Shown here: in pieces, positions 8,395 to 17,781 of the stretch | Layout of the letters: every line of letters starts with the position of its first letter | Numbering within the stretch: the first letter of the stretch is position 1 | Source of the DNA: Cellulomonas wangsupingiae | GTDB taxonomy: Bacteria > Actinomycetota > Actinomycetes > Actinomycetales > Cellulomonadaceae | Reading direction: 5' to 3' | Assembly: GCF_024508275.1 (NCBI RefSeq) | Contig: NZ_CP101989.1 | Coordinates: 124,001-188,000, forward strand | Length of the DNA stretch: 64,000 nucleotides | Notes under the pieces: generated by a model | The model's input: only the letters and a program-made list of their open reading frames with translations | Database searches by the model: none | Told to the model about the DNA's origin: nothing | Program-made: the position numbers and the translations under genes

Positions 8395-11300
8395 TGCACC
8401 TGCGCTCGCTCACCGTCCAGGCCATCGGGCCGTTCGCCGGCCGGCACACCGTCGACCTCGACGCCCTCGGCTCGTCGGGGCTCTTCCTGCTCGAGGGGCC
8501 GACCGGCTCCGGCAAGTCCACGCTCATCGACGCGGTCGTGTTCGCGCTCTACGGCAAGGTCGCGGGTGCCGACGCGTCGGACGAGCGGCTGCGCTCCGCG
8601 TACGCGGCGGACGACGTCGAGAGCGTCGTCGACCTCGTCCTGGAGGTGCCGTCCGGCGTCTACCGCGTGCGGCGCACGCCCGCGTACCAGCGGGCCAAGA
8701 GGCGCGGCACGGGCACCACGACGGCCCAGGCGAGCGTCAAGGCGTGGCGGCTGCCCGCCGACGCGGACGTGTCCGGCGGGCCGGACGCCCTCGACGGCGT
8801 GGGCGTGCTCCTCGGCACCCGGCTCGACGAGGTGGGGGCGGAGCTGCAGCGCATCGTCGGGCTGGACCGCTCGCAGTTCGTCCAGACCGTCGTGCTGCCG
8901 CAGGGCGAGTTCGCGCGGTTCCTGCGGGCGACGGGCGAGGAGCGCCGGGTCCTGCTCCAGAAGATCTTCGGCACGCAGGTGTACGACCAGATGCAGCAGC
9001 GTCTGGCCGCGCTGCGCGCGGAGGCGGCGCGGACGGTCGAGGCGTCGCGTGCGGCGCTCGGCGAGGCCGTGGCCCACCTGCTCGGTGCGTGCGCGCTGGC
9101 GCCGGACGAGGCCGCGGTGACGCGTGCGGCGCTCGACGAGGCGGTCGTCGGCACTCCCGTCGCGCCGCGCGTCGGTGCGGTCGTGGCCGCCACCACCTCG
9201 GCCCTGGACGCGGCGGCGGATCGGCTCGCGCGGGACGCCTCCGTCGCGCGGCAGGCCTGCGAGGCCGCCCGCACGGCGCACGAGCAGGCGCGCGGTACCG
9301 CGGCGCTCGCGGCGCGGCGCCAGGCGCTGCGCGCGGAGCGCACGCTGCTGGAGTCCGTGGCCGACCGGCACGAGGACGACGTCCGGCGGCTGGGGCTGGC
9401 CCGCGCCGCGGCCGCCGTCCGGCCGCTGCTCACCGGCTGGCAGGACGCCCGGACGGCCCACCAGGCGGCCGCCAAGTCGTGGGTCGCCGTGGCGGACGCC
9501 GCCCCCGCCGACCTGCTGCCGACGGCCGGCCTCGCGCGCGGTGGCGGACCGGACGAGTCCGACGAGCTCGACGTGCACGTGCTCGAGGCGTGGCGCCCCC
9601 ACCTGAGGGCGGAACGGGACGCGGCGGCCGACGCCGCGGCGTCGCTGCGCCGGGCCGTCGAGATCGAGGCGGGTCTGACGGGCAGGCGGCGAGCCGTCCG
9701 GGACCTCGCGGCGGTGCTCGACGACCTGCGCGCCGAGGTGGCGACCGCCGACGACTGGCTGGCGGGACGCCCTGCGGCTCGCTCGTCGCTCGTCGCGGAG
9801 CGGGACGAGGCGCGGGTGCGTGCGGGCCGCGCGGACGCGGCCGAGGCGGCCCGGGCGGGCGCCCGCGTGCTGGTCGCGGACGTGACCGCGCTGGTCACGG
9901 CCCGTTCCGCGCTCGCCGCGGCGCAGGCGGAGCTCGCGGAGGCGGCCGACGGCGCGCGCGCGGCGGTGGCGCGCGAGGCCGGTCTGCGGGCCGCGCGCGT
10001 GGCCGGCCTGGCCGGCGAGCTCGCGGCCGGGCTCGTCGACGGTGAGGCGTGCCCGGTCTGCGGCGGGTGCGAGCACCCGGCGCCCGCGACGGTCGGGGCG
10101 GACCACGTGACGGCCGAGGCGGTGCTCGCCGCCGAGCAGGCGCGGGCGGCGGCCGAAGGCCGGGTCGCGGAGCTCGGCGCCCGCCGAGCGGGCCTGGCGG
10201 AGCGGGTCGACGGGCTCGCGGCGCGCACGGGCGACCACGACGCCGCGTCCGCCGCCGCCGCGCTGCGCGACGCGGAGGACGAGGTCGCGGCGGTCGCGGC
10301 CGCGGCGGCCCGTGTCGTCGCCCTCGATGCGCAGCTCGACGCCCACGACGCGGCGACGCGTCGTCGCGAGGCGCTGCGCGACGAGGTGCTCGGGCAGGTG
10401 CGGACCGCCGAGGTCACGCTCGAGACCGAGCGCGACGCGCTGGCGCGCGCCGAGGCCGAGGTGGTCGAGGCCCGCGGTGACCACCCGACGGTCGTCGCCC
10501 GGCACGGCGCCCTCGACGCGCGGGCGCGTCACGCCGTGGCGCTGCTCGACGCGCTCGACGCCGTGCGTGCGGCCGCGGCCGACGCCGGTCGTCGCCGCCA
10601 CGAGCTGGACGCCGCGCTCGCGGAGCACGGCTTCGAGGGGGACGCCGCGGCCCGCGCCGCGTGGTGCGCCCCGGACGAGCTCGCTGCGCTGGAACGGCGC
10701 GTCGTCGCGCACGCGGCCGACGTCGCGCGGGTCGCCGCAGGGCTGGGCGACCCGGACCTCGTCGCGCTGCCCGAGGACGTCGAGGTCGACGTGCCCGCCG
10801 CGCAGCGTGCCGAGGCCGCCGCGCGCCAGACCTCCGCCGACGCGGAGGGCCGTGCCCACGTCGCCGCGTCGCGGGCCGAGGCGGCCGGTGAGGCCGCCGA
10901 GCGGGTGCGGCGGGCGGCCGAGGCCGTCGACGCCGCGGTCGCGGCCGCCGCGCCCGTGACGCGCATGGCGAACCTCGCGTCCGGCACGGGGTCCGACAAC
11001 GCGCAGGCGCTGTCGTTGGCGACGTACGTGCTGGGCCGCCGGTTCGAGGACGTGGTGGCCGCGGCCAACGAGCGGCTCGCGGTCATGTCCGACGGCAGGT
11101 ACGAGCTCGTGCGGTCGGACGAGAAGGAGGACGTGCGCGCCCGGGCCGTCGGTCTCGCCATGCGCGTCGTCGACCACCGCACCGAACGCTCCCGTGACCC
11201 GCGCACGCTCTCGGGCGGCGAGACCTTCTACGTGTCGCTCTGCCTCGCGCTCGGGATGGCCGACGTCGTCACGGCGGAGGCCGGCGGCGTCGAGCTCGGC

Positions 11301-11504
11301 ACCCTGTTCGTCGACGAGGGGTTCGGCGCTCTCGACCCGCACGTCCTCGACCAGGTGCTCATCGAGCTGGGCCGCCTGCGCCAGGGGGGCCGCGTCGTCG
11401 GGATCGTCTCCCACGTCGAGGCGCTGAAGCAGGCCGTCGCCGACCGCATCGAGGTCCGACCCACCCCGGGCGGGCCCAGCACGCTGACGGTGCTGGCCGG
11501 CTGA
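8394..11504 (+). CDS. sbcC: SbcC ATPase subunit
   Basis: The 1036-residue Rad50-type SMC ATPase that works with SbcD. Walker A is GPTGSGKS (35-42); two long Ala/Glu/Arg-rich coiled-coil arms flank a zinc hook at about 551-557 (CPVCGGC); the signature LSGGE is at about 939 and Walker B LFVDEG at about 971. Length and domain order are complete for the family. ATG at 8394 overlaps the last base of the sbcD stop. The hook has a third Cys next to the usual CxxC pair, which is slightly unusual. It probably terminates at the hairpin immediately downstream. Confidence 0.95.
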   Translation: MHLRSLTVQAIGPFAGRHTVDLDALGSSGLFLLEGPTGSGKSTLIDAVVFALYGKVAGADASDERLRSAYAADDVESVVDLVLEVPSGVYRVRRTPAYQRAKRRGTGTTTAQASVKAWRLPADADVSGGPDALDGVGVLLGTRLDEVGAELQRIVGLDRSQFVQTVVLPQGEFARFLRATGEERRVLLQKIFGTQVYDQMQQRLAALRAEAARTVEASRAALGEAVAHLLGACALAPDEAAVTRAALDEAVVGTPVAPRVGAVVAATTSALDAAADRLARDASVARQACEAARTAHEQARGTAALAARRQALRAERTLLESVADRHEDDVRRLGLARAAAAVRPLLTGWQDARTAHQAAAKSWVAVADAAPADLLPTAGLARGGGPDESDELDVHVLEAWRPHLRAERDAAADAAASLRRAVEIEAGLTGRRRAVRDLAAVLDDLRAEVATADDWLAGRPAARSSLVAERDEARVRAGRADAAEAARAGARVLVADVTALVTARSALAAAQAELAEAADGARAAVAREAGLRAARVAGLAGELAAGLVDGEACPVCGGCEHPAPATVGADHVTAEAVLAAEQARAAAEGRVAELGARRAGLAERVDGLAARTGDHDAASAAAALRDAEDEVAAVAAAAARVVALDAQLDAHDAATRRREALRDEVLGQVRTAEVTLETERDALARAEAEVVEARGDHPTVVARHGALDARARHAVALLDALDAVRAAAADAGRRRHELDAALAEHGFEGDAAARAAWCAPDELAALERRVVAHAADVARVAAGLGDPDLVALPEDVEVDVPAAQRAEAAARQTSADAEGRAHVAASRAEAAGEAAERVRRAAEAVDAAVAAAAPVTRMANLASGTGSDNAQALSLATYVLGRRFEDVVAAANERLAVMSDGRYELVRSDEKEDVRARAVGLAMRVVDHRTERSRDPRTLSGGETFYVSLCLALGMADVVTAEAGGVELGTLFVDEGFGALDPHVLDQVLIELGRLRQGGRVVGIVSHVEALKQAVADRIEVRPTPGGPSTLTVLAG

Positions 11505-11532
11505 GGGCCGGTCCGCCGCACCTTCCCGGCCC
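11505..11532. terminator. Hairpin between convergent genes
   Basis: GGGCCGG at 11505-11511 pairs with CCGGCCC at 11526-11532. It starts immediately after the sbcC stop codon and lies 12 bases from the stop of the convergent gene, so it could serve both directions. Confidence 0.45.
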
Positions 11533-11543
11533 GGGCTCCCGGC

Positions 11544-11960
11544 TCACCAGGTCCAGCCACGCTCCGCGAGCTCGACCTCCTCACGGAAGCGCTCGTGCGC
11601 GTCGCCCCGCGCCGCCGGCCGCACCTCGACCCCCGCGAGCCCGCAGGCCTCCGCGAGCAGCTGGTCGTACGCGAGCTGCGAGGCGATGATCCGCTCGGCC
11701 CGCGCGAACGTCCGCTCGTCCTCCTCGAGCCGGCGCACGTGGTCGGCCACGGCGCCGAGGCGCTCCTGGACCCGCAGCGTGAGGAACGGGTCGTACGGGA
11801 CGTCCCGGCGGCGGCGCAGGCGTCCCGCGAAGGACTCGAGGCGCTCGGCCAGCACGACGCGCCAGCGGCGCGGCTCGTCCGGCGACGGGATCAGCGTCCA
11901 CAGGGCGCACAGCAGCACGGTGGGAGCCACCGAGCTGAGGATGAGGAGAGCCCAGATCAT
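11544..11960 (-). CDS. Small membrane-anchored protein, unknown function
   Basis: A 138-residue protein with one N-terminal hydrophobic segment (about 2-22) and a charged cytoplasmic-type remainder rich in Arg and Glu, with helical character from about 45 to 110. I do not recognise a domain. The start is ATG at 11960 with GGAGGA seven bases upstream. A probable -10 box TACGCT (minus-strand reading of 11989-11994) would give a leader of about 22 bases. It is divergent from the LmeA-like gene. Confidence 0.65.
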   Translation of the reverse strand: MIWALLILSSVAPTVLLCALWTLIPSPDEPRRWRVVLAERLESFAGRLRRRRDVPYDPFLTLRVQERLGAVADHVRRLEEDERTFARAERIIASQLAYDQLLAEACGLAGVEVRPAARGDAHERFREEVELAERGWTW

Positions 11961-12002
11961 CGCGCGTCCTCCGCAGTACGTGACTCGAGCGTAGGCAGCG
12001 CG

Positions 12003-12018
12003 TGTGACGTGCGCCACA
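12003..12018. promoter_or_regulatory. CRP-like site
   Basis: TGTGACGTGCGCCACA matches the TGTGA-N6-TCACA pattern of CRP-type regulators at nine of ten informative positions. It lies in the divergent region, just upstream of the probable -10 box of the minus-strand gene and about 60 bases before a TACGGT box (12080-12085) for the LmeA-like gene. No binding evidence is available. Confidence 0.3.
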
Positions 12019-12152
12019 TGTATTCGGCCCAGGTGGGGGAGCGGGTGGCGCCGAGCGGGCGTCGCGCCCGTCGGCCACCTACGGTGTGCCCCGGACGGAC
12101 CGCCGGGCGACGGCGGACGCCCCGGGGCGACGCGACGACGGACGGGGAACGC

Positions 12153-12836
12153 ATGGGTGCGAAGGGACTGGTCGGGGGTGTCGTGGTGCTCGTCGTCCTG
12201 GGTGCGGGGGCGTACGTCGTCGACGGTTACGCGCGCACCAGGGCCGAGGGCGAGGCCGTGAGCATCGTGACCCGGGAGCTGGACGTCGAGGGCACCCCCG
12301 ACGTGCGGATCGAGGGCTTCCCGTTCCTCACCCAGCTGCTCGCGCGCTCCCTGGGCGACGTCAGCGCGACCGCGACCGGGGTCACCCTCGACGGCCTGCT
12401 GGTCACCGACGTGGCCGTGGACGCGCACGACGTGTCCCTCGAGGCCCCGCACCGCGTCGGGACCGTCCGCCTGGAGGGGACGGTGCCCACGTCGTCCGTC
12501 GAGCAGGTCGTGGCCGAGCGGGCGTCGCTCGACGTGACGGTCGACGGTGACGTGCTGCGTGCGTCGGGCGACCTGTTCGGCATGGAGCTCACCGCCGGTC
12601 TGGTCCCCCGCGTCGAGGACGGCCGCCTGCTGGTCGACGTGCAGGACGTGACGCTCGGGGCCGCCACGCTCCAGGTCGACGAGCTGCCGGGGCGGATCGG
12701 GGAGCAGCTCGTCGGCGTGGAGGTGCCGCTGGAAGGGCTCCCGGCCGGGATCGTCCTCGAGCAGGCCGTCGTGGTCCCGGACGGGGTCCGGTTCACCGCG
12801 ACGGGTGCCGACGTCGTGCTGGAGCGGGCCCCGTGA
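12153..12836 (+). CDS. LmeA-like phospholipid-binding protein (DUF2993)
   Basis: A 227-residue protein with an N-terminal membrane anchor or signal (about 4-23) followed by a beta-rich region typical of DUF2993. Segments such as IEGFPFLTQLLARSLGDV and SATATGVTL near the start of the domain are characteristic. The known mycobacterial member LmeA is a periplasmic lipid-binding protein needed for lipomannan/lipoarabinomannan maturation; the role here is inferred to be in envelope lipids. The start is ATG at 12153 with a leader of about 60 bases. The next gene begins at GTGA overlapping the stop codon, so the two are translationally coupled. Confidence 0.8.
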   Translation: MGAKGLVGGVVVLVVLGAGAYVVDGYARTRAEGEAVSIVTRELDVEGTPDVRIEGFPFLTQLLARSLGDVSATATGVTLDGLLVTDVAVDAHDVSLEAPHRVGTVRLEGTVPTSSVEQVVAERASLDVTVDGDVLRASGDLFGMELTAGLVPRVEDGRLLVDVQDVTLGAATLQVDELPGRIGEQLVGVEVPLEGLPAGIVLEQAVVVPDGVRFTATGADVVLERAP

Positions 12837-13615
12837 GCGTCGCCGGCACGACGGCCGCGGTGCTCCTCGCGACCTCGGGCCCGCCCGCGACCGGTCTCGC
12901 CGCCCTCTGGGAGCAGGTCACCACGCCGCAGCCCGCGCCGGACCGGACGACCGTGGTCGTCGTCGGTGCCGTGGTCCTCGCGGCGCTCACCGTGCCGGGT
13001 GTGTGGCACCTGCTGCGCCACGGCCTGACGATCGTGCACGAGGCCGCGCACGCCGGTGTCGCCGTGCTCGTCGGCCGGCGGCTGTCCGGCATCCGGGTGC
13101 ACTCGGACACGTCCGGCCTGACCGTCTCCCGCGGCCGGCCCCGCGGCCCCGGCATGGTGGCGACCGTCGCGGCGGGCTACCCCGGCCCCGCGGTGCTCGG
13201 GCTGGCGGCCGCGTGGCTGCTGTCCCGGGGGTACGCGCTCGGCGTGCTGTGGCTGCTGCTCGTCGTGGTGCTGCTCGTGCTGCTGCAGATCCGCAACTGG
13301 TACGGCCTGTGGGCGGTGCTCGTCAGCGGCGCGGCACTCGTCGCCGTGACGGTGTGGGCGCCCGCCGGTGTGCAGAGCATCGTCGCGGCGGGGCTCACGT
13401 GGTTCTTCCTGCTGGGCGCGCCACGCGCGGTCATCGAGATGCAGACGCAACGTCGGCGTGTCCGTCGTCGCGGCGGACGTGACGAGTCCGACGCGGGGCT
13501 GCTGGCGGGCCTGACCCACGTCCCCGCGGTCGTCTGGGCGGGGGTGTTCCTGCTGGTGGGAGGCGTTTTCCTGGTCGCCGGCGGTGCTCTGCTGCTGGCC
13601 GCCTGGCCCGCCTGA
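12833..13615 (+). CDS. M50B-type membrane metalloprotease homologue
   Basis: A 260-residue polytopic membrane protein with the HExxH zinc site as HEAAH (69-73) at the start of a hydrophobic segment, a basic patch after it, and four or five further membrane segments, as in the M50B group. A catalytic Asp equivalent to the site-2 protease LDG motif is not obvious, and the motif RNWYGLW (about 157-163) lies in the expected region. If active it would cut membrane or membrane-near substrates. It starts at GTG 12833, overlapping the LmeA-like stop by four bases. Family assignment is good, activity uncertain. Confidence 0.75.
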   Translation: MSVAGTTAAVLLATSGPPATGLAALWEQVTTPQPAPDRTTVVVVGAVVLAALTVPGVWHLLRHGLTIVHEAAHAGVAVLVGRRLSGIRVHSDTSGLTVSRGRPRGPGMVATVAAGYPGPAVLGLAAAWLLSRGYALGVLWLLLVVVLLVLLQIRNWYGLWAVLVSGAALVAVTVWAPAGVQSIVAAGLTWFFLLGAPRAVIEMQTQRRRVRRRGGRDESDAGLLAGLTHVPAVVWAGVFLLVGGVFLVAGGALLLAAWPA

Positions 13616-13725
13616 ACCGCCTGTTCACGTTTGGGACGGTGTGCCCCTCTGTGGACCGATGTGCACCCCGGCGGGCGCCCAGGCAGGTTGCAGGTCGCAC
13701 GTCCAGCATCTGCGATAGTGATGCG

Positions 13726-14607
13726 GTGAGCACAACTTCCGAGGCCGAACCGCGGCCGGGCCGCAACGAGTCGCTGTCACTGCGTCGCGCGCTCGCCCTC
13801 CTCGACGTGTGCGCGCAGGAGACGGACCCGACGGGCCTGACGGCGGCCGAGATCGGCCGACGCCTCGGCGTCCACAAGTCGACCGTGCTGCGCCTGGCCG
13901 CGCCCCTTCTCGAGTCCGAGCTCCTGCGACGCGACACCAGCAGCGGCCGGTTCCGGCTCGGTGCCGGCGCCCTGCGCCTGGGCCACGCGTACCTGTCGAG
14001 CCTCGACGTCGAGTCCGTCGCCGCGTCGTCCCTCGACGACCTCGCGCGCACCAGCGGCTGCCTGTCCGTCCTGGCCGTCCCGGACGGTCTGCAGGTCCGG
14101 CTCGCCGGGCACCGCGCCGCCCCCGGCGGTGCCGGCAGGGTCCCGGGCCGGCTGCCCGCGAACGTGCCGCTGCACTGCTCCGCGACGGGCAAGGCCATCC
14201 TGTCCGTCGCCGGACCGGCGCTCATCGACCGGGCGGTCGCGGGCGGTCTGCAGGCGTCGACGCCGCGCACGATCACCGACCCCGGTGAGCTGCGCGCCGA
14301 GCTGGTCCGGACCCGGCGGCGCGGCTTCGCCGTCGAGGACCGCGAGCTCGACCCCGACGTGCGGGCCGTCGCGGCACCCGTGCTCGACCACACCGGCGAC
14401 GTCGTCGGTGCGCTCGCCGTCCTGGCGCCCGCGTCGCGCATGCCCGCCGCCGCCGTGCAGGAGCACGCGCGCGCCGTGGTCCTCGCGGCACGGGCCGTCA
14501 CGCGCCGCCTCGGCGGGATCACCGTCGGCGTGCGGACGGGTGCCACCCCGGCCGTCACCCCCGCCGGCGGTACCAGCGAGGTCTCGCAGGAGCGTCGCGG
14601 CGCCTGA
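13726..14607 (+). CDS. IclR family transcriptional regulator
   Basis: A 293-residue DNA-binding regulator. The N-terminal winged helix lies at about 15-75 (LTAAEIGRRLGVHKSTVLRLAAPL) and the C-terminal effector domain at about 85-255, with the family segment LHCSATGKAILS at its centre. IclR proteins respond to small organic molecules and usually control nearby catabolic genes, but no catabolic operon is adjacent and the ligand is unknown. The start is GTG at 13726; GATAGT lies six bases upstream, so a leaderless transcript is likely. Confidence 0.9.
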   Translation: MSTTSEAEPRPGRNESLSLRRALALLDVCAQETDPTGLTAAEIGRRLGVHKSTVLRLAAPLLESELLRRDTSSGRFRLGAGALRLGHAYLSSLDVESVAASSLDDLARTSGCLSVLAVPDGLQVRLAGHRAAPGGAGRVPGRLPANVPLHCSATGKAILSVAGPALIDRAVAGGLQASTPRTITDPGELRAELVRTRRRGFAVEDRELDPDVRAVAAPVLDHTGDVVGALAVLAPASRMPAAAVQEHARAVVLAARAVTRRLGGITVGVRTGATPAVTPAGGTSEVSQERRGA

Positions 14608-14621
14608 CCGCGCAGGCGACG

Positions 14622-14652
14622 GTCGGACCCCCGCCCGCGGGGTGCGGCCGAC
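14622..14652. terminator. Hairpin between IclR and nuclease genes
   Basis: GTCGG/CCGAC (14622-14626, 14648-14652) encloses ACCCC/GGGGT (14627-14631, 14639-14643). It lies between convergent genes, 15 bases after the IclR stop. Confidence 0.45.
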
Positions 14653-14658
14653 GCGTGC

Positions 14659-15399
14659 TCAGTCGGCGACGACGCACCGGCCGATCTCGCGCGTGAGCGC
14701 GTCGTGCTCGGCCTGCGTGACCCACAGCCCGTAGGCCGCCTTCACGGTGGTCTGGCGCAGCGCGTACGCGCAGCGGTACCCCCGGTTCGGGGGCAGCCAC
14801 GTCGCGGCGTCCCCGGCGCCCTTGCTCTGGTTGGCGCTGCCGTCGACCGCGAGCAGGTTCGCGGGGTCGTTCGCGAACGCGGTGCGTCGCTCGTCCGACC
14901 AGCCCTGCGCACCCTTCTGCCAGGCGTCCGCGAGGGCGATCACGTGGTCGATCTGCACCTCGGACGACCGCTCGCCGCGCTCGAACGCGATCACCGTGTC
15001 CGTGTACGGGTCCGTGAGCGTGCCGGTGAGCACCACGCAGCCCCGCGTGGCCGGATCGAGCGTCACGTCGTCGAGGTCGCGCCGCAGGACGTCGTTGCGG
15101 GTGTCGCAGCCGTTGCGGTCGACGTCGGCCCAGCGCTGGCCGAACTCCTCGCGCTCGTAGCCCGTGCGCGGCGCCCGGCCCTTGACCTCGAGGGTGTCGA
15201 GCGCCGCCCGCCCGGCCGCGAGGTCCGCCGCGGTGACGGGGTGCTGCGCGGCGGCACGGGCGTCGAGCCACACGGGAGCACCGAGGCCCGCCGCGACCCC
15301 CACCAGCAGGACCAGCACCCACGACCGGCCCCGCCGGGACGTGCGACGGGCGGGTCGTCGGCGCTGCGTCGATCGCGGGCTCGTCAGGAGGTGGGGCAC
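14659..15399 (-). CDS. Secreted or membrane-tethered HNH nuclease of the DUF1524 family
   Basis: A 246-residue protein with an Arg-rich N-terminus and one hydrophobic segment (about 24-43), so exported or anchored. The DUF1524/GmrSD-type HNH core follows: DHVIALADAW, then NDPANLLAV, then NQSKGAGDAATWLPPN, in the order seen in many actinobacterial extracellular nucleases. Likely activity is metal-dependent DNA cleavage outside the cell. GTG at 15399 was chosen because CATGCT lies six bases upstream; GTG at 15417 in the same frame is possible. No secretion partner or immunity gene is adjacent. Confidence 0.82.
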   Translation of the reverse strand: MPHLLTSPRSTQRRRPARRTSRRGRSWVLVLLVGVAAGLGAPVWLDARAAAQHPVTAADLAAGRAALDTLEVKGRAPRTGYEREEFGQRWADVDRNGCDTRNDVLRRDLDDVTLDPATRGCVVLTGTLTDPYTDTVIAFERGERSSEVQIDHVIALADAWQKGAQGWSDERRTAFANDPANLLAVDGSANQSKGAGDAATWLPPNRGYRCAYALRQTTVKAAYGLWVTQAEHDALTREIGRCVVAD

Positions 15400-15463
15400 G
15401 GGGGCAGCATGCCGCACGCTGCCGACATGGCGCGCACGCCGGTGACGGCCGGTGGACGGCCCG

Positions 15464-15949
15464 TCAGCGCTGCGGCGCGTCCGACGACGGCACGTCCGTC
15501 GGCACCGCCTCGTGCCCCGGCCGGCCGTGCGTCCGCTCCCGCTCCTTGAGCTGTGCCTCGTACACGTGCCGCCGCCCGGCGGTCAGCTCGTCGCGCACGT
15601 ACCGCTCCGCGTCCGCGAACGCCCGGTGGTACCCCTCGTCGAACTCCTCGACCACCTGGAACGTCCACCGGCCCGGCAGCACGTTGCGCCCGACGACCTC
15701 CGCGCGCACGCGGTCGGCCAGCTCACCGTGGCCCGCGGCCTCCAGGGCGTCCAGGGCCTCCTGCAGCTCGCCGTCCGCCCGCCCGATGAGCCGGTGGAAG
15801 GCGTACAGCATGCCGCGGGCGTGCTCGACGACCTCGAACGCGGCCGTCACCCCGCCGACGGCTGCCACGGTGGCGTCGTCCGCGCCGGGTGGCGGCAGGT
15901 GGTGGTCGTCGGGGCGGTCGTCCGCGACCGGTCGCGTAATGTCGTCCAT
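15464..15949 (-). CDS. Hypothetical protein, possibly actinobacterial
   Basis: A 161-residue soluble protein I cannot assign. The central part (about 30-130) looks like three or four helices with conserved-looking segments such as VVEHARGMLYAFHRLIGRAD and WTFQVVEEFDEGYH; the C-terminus is charged and Arg-rich. The start is ATG at 15949, with CAGGGT six bases upstream, suggesting leaderless expression. It is divergent from the permease gene across a 159-base region containing the perfect palindrome CGTCCCGGGACG (16025-16036). Confidence 0.6.
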   Translation of the reverse strand: MDDITRPVADDRPDDHHLPPPGADDATVAAVGGVTAAFEVVEHARGMLYAFHRLIGRADGELQEALDALEAAGHGELADRVRAEVVGRNVLPGRWTFQVVEEFDEGYHRAFADAERYVRDELTAGRRHVYEAQLKERERTHGRPGHEAVPTDVPSSDAPQR

Positions 15950-16108
15950 GCGTCCACCCTGCCGAGGAGCCCGGCGGCCCGCATGCCGGGGCGCGCAGCC
16001 GGACACACCGGACGCACCGGACCGCGTCCCGGGACGAACGTCCGGTGGCCGCCGTCCCGGGGGAGCGTCATGCTCTCGGGTGACGTCCAGGCATCCGAAG
16101 GAGGGACG

Positions 16109-17650
16109 ATGACGACACCGAGCCCCACGGCGGGCGGCCCCCGCGAGTACCGCGGCATCCTGCGGCGCAGGTCCGTGGAGGCCTCGATGGCGCAGCTCGA
16201 CGACCCGGACCGTCGGCTGCACCGCACCCTGACCGCGTGGGACCTCGCCGTCCTCGGCGTCTCGGTGGCGGTGGGTGCCGGCATCTTCTCGGTGGGGGCG
16301 ACCGCGGCGGCGAACTACGCCGGCCCGTCGGTCATCCTGTCGTTCGTCATCGCCTCGCTCGTCTGCGGCCTGGCGATCATGTGCTACGCCGAGTTCGCCT
16401 CGACGATGCCGGTCGCCGGGTCCGCGTACACGTACTCGTACACGACGATGGGCGAGCTCGTCGCCTGGATCATCGGCTGGGACCTGATCCTCGAGATGCT
16501 CCTGGCATCCGCCGTCATCGCCAAGTTCTGGGGCGTGTACCTGTCCGACGCGTTCGGCCTGTTCGGCATCGACGTACCCGCCACCGTGGAGGTGCTGGGC
16601 GCCGACGTCGCGTGGGGCCCGATGCTCATCGTCGCCGTGTTCACGGTGCTGCTGGCCATCGGCACGCGCCTGAGCACCCGCGTGAACAGCGTGTTCACGA
16701 TCATCAAGGTCGGCATCACGCTCTTCGTCATCGTCGCCGGGTTCTTCTACGTCAAGGCGGAGAACTGGACGCCGTTCGTCCCGCCGTCGCAGCCGGCCGA
16801 GGCCGGCACCAGCGCGCTGCACCAGCCGCTGACGGGCTTCCTGCTGGGCATGGACCCGTCCATGTACGGCGTCATGGGCATCCTGTCCGGCGCCGCGCTG
16901 GTCTTCTTCGCGTTCATCGGCTTCGACGTCGTGGCGACCACCGCGGAGGAGACCAAGAACCCGCAGCGTGCCGTGCCCCGCGGCATCCTCGGCGGCCTCG
17001 CGCTCGTCACCGTCCTCTACATCCTGGTGACCGTGGTCGTCACCGGCATGGTCAGCTACACCGAGCTGGCCGAGTCGGGCTCCCCGTCCCTCACCACGGC
17101 GTTCGTCCTCGTGGGGGCCGACTGGGCGGGCCGGGTCATCTCCATCGGCATCCTCGTGGGCCTCACCAGCGTGCTCATGGTGCTGCTGCTCGGGCTGACG
17201 CGGATCGTGTTCGCGATGAGTCGCGACGGGCTGCTGCCGCGCGGCATGTCGCGCACGTCCCCGCGGTTCGGCACCCCGACGTGGCTGCAGGTCGGTGCCG
17301 GTGTGGTCGTGGCGCTCATCGCCGGGCTGTCGGAGGTGGAGCTGCTGGAGGAGATGATCAACATCGGCACGCTCTCGGCGTTCGTGCTGGTCAGCTTCGG
17401 CATCCCGCTGCTGCGCCGCTCGCGGCCGGACCTGGAGCGCGGGTTCAGGGTGCCGTTCTCGCCGGTGCTGCCGATCATCTCGGGCGTCGCGTGCATCTGG
17501 CTGATGCTGAACCTCACGACGCTGACGTGGCTCCGGTTCCTCGTGTGGGTGCTCGTGGGGCTGGTCATCTACTTCGGGTTCTCGTACCGGCACTCGCTGC
17601 TGGGCAGGGGGACGCCGGCCCCGGTGACGGACGACGAGGCGCTGCTGTAG
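16109..17650 (+). CDS. APC superfamily amino acid permease
   Basis: A 513-residue permease with about 12 to 14 membrane segments, of the cationic amino acid transporter branch (YfnA/CAT-like). The first helix carries GVSVAVGAGIFSVG, a substrate-binding turn of the family, followed by the YAEFASTMPVAGSAYTY motif. A cytoplasmic loop has FIGFDVVATTAEETKNPQRAVP, the usual conserved stretch. The likely role is uptake or exchange of amino acids at the inner membrane. ATG at 16109 follows a strong GAAGGAGGG site. The exact substrate is not resolved. Confidence 0.9.
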   Translation: MTTPSPTAGGPREYRGILRRRSVEASMAQLDDPDRRLHRTLTAWDLAVLGVSVAVGAGIFSVGATAAANYAGPSVILSFVIASLVCGLAIMCYAEFASTMPVAGSAYTYSYTTMGELVAWIIGWDLILEMLLASAVIAKFWGVYLSDAFGLFGIDVPATVEVLGADVAWGPMLIVAVFTVLLAIGTRLSTRVNSVFTIIKVGITLFVIVAGFFYVKAENWTPFVPPSQPAEAGTSALHQPLTGFLLGMDPSMYGVMGILSGAALVFFAFIGFDVVATTAEETKNPQRAVPRGILGGLALVTVLYILVTVVVTGMVSYTELAESGSPSLTTAFVLVGADWAGRVISIGILVGLTSVLMVLLLGLTRIVFAMSRDGLLPRGMSRTSPRFGTPTWLQVGAGVVVALIAGLSEVELLEEMINIGTLSAFVLVSFGIPLLRRSRPDLERGFRVPFSPVLPIISGVACIWLMLNLTTLTWLRFLVWVLVGLVIYFGFSYRHSLLGRGTPAPVTDDEALL

Positions 17651-17781
17651 CGACCGGAAGGCGGCGACGGGAGCCGGGCGAGGTTCACCCGGACGTCTGT
17701 CCACAAAAGGTCGCAGGACCCCTCCGGGTGACGTGCGCGCTGAGGCATACTGGCGCACCACCCACCGAAGGGACCCTCTCC

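Noticed and set aside
7866..11414. Minus-strand open frame of about 1180 codons opposite sbcC
   Set aside because: Complementary to sbcC and part of sbcD; no recognisable protein and no initiation site.
15949..16108. CACCGGAC-type repeats and the palindrome CGTCCCGGGACG
   Set aside because: Short GC repeats of this kind recur by chance in such DNA; kept only as a remark in the neighbouring gene entry.
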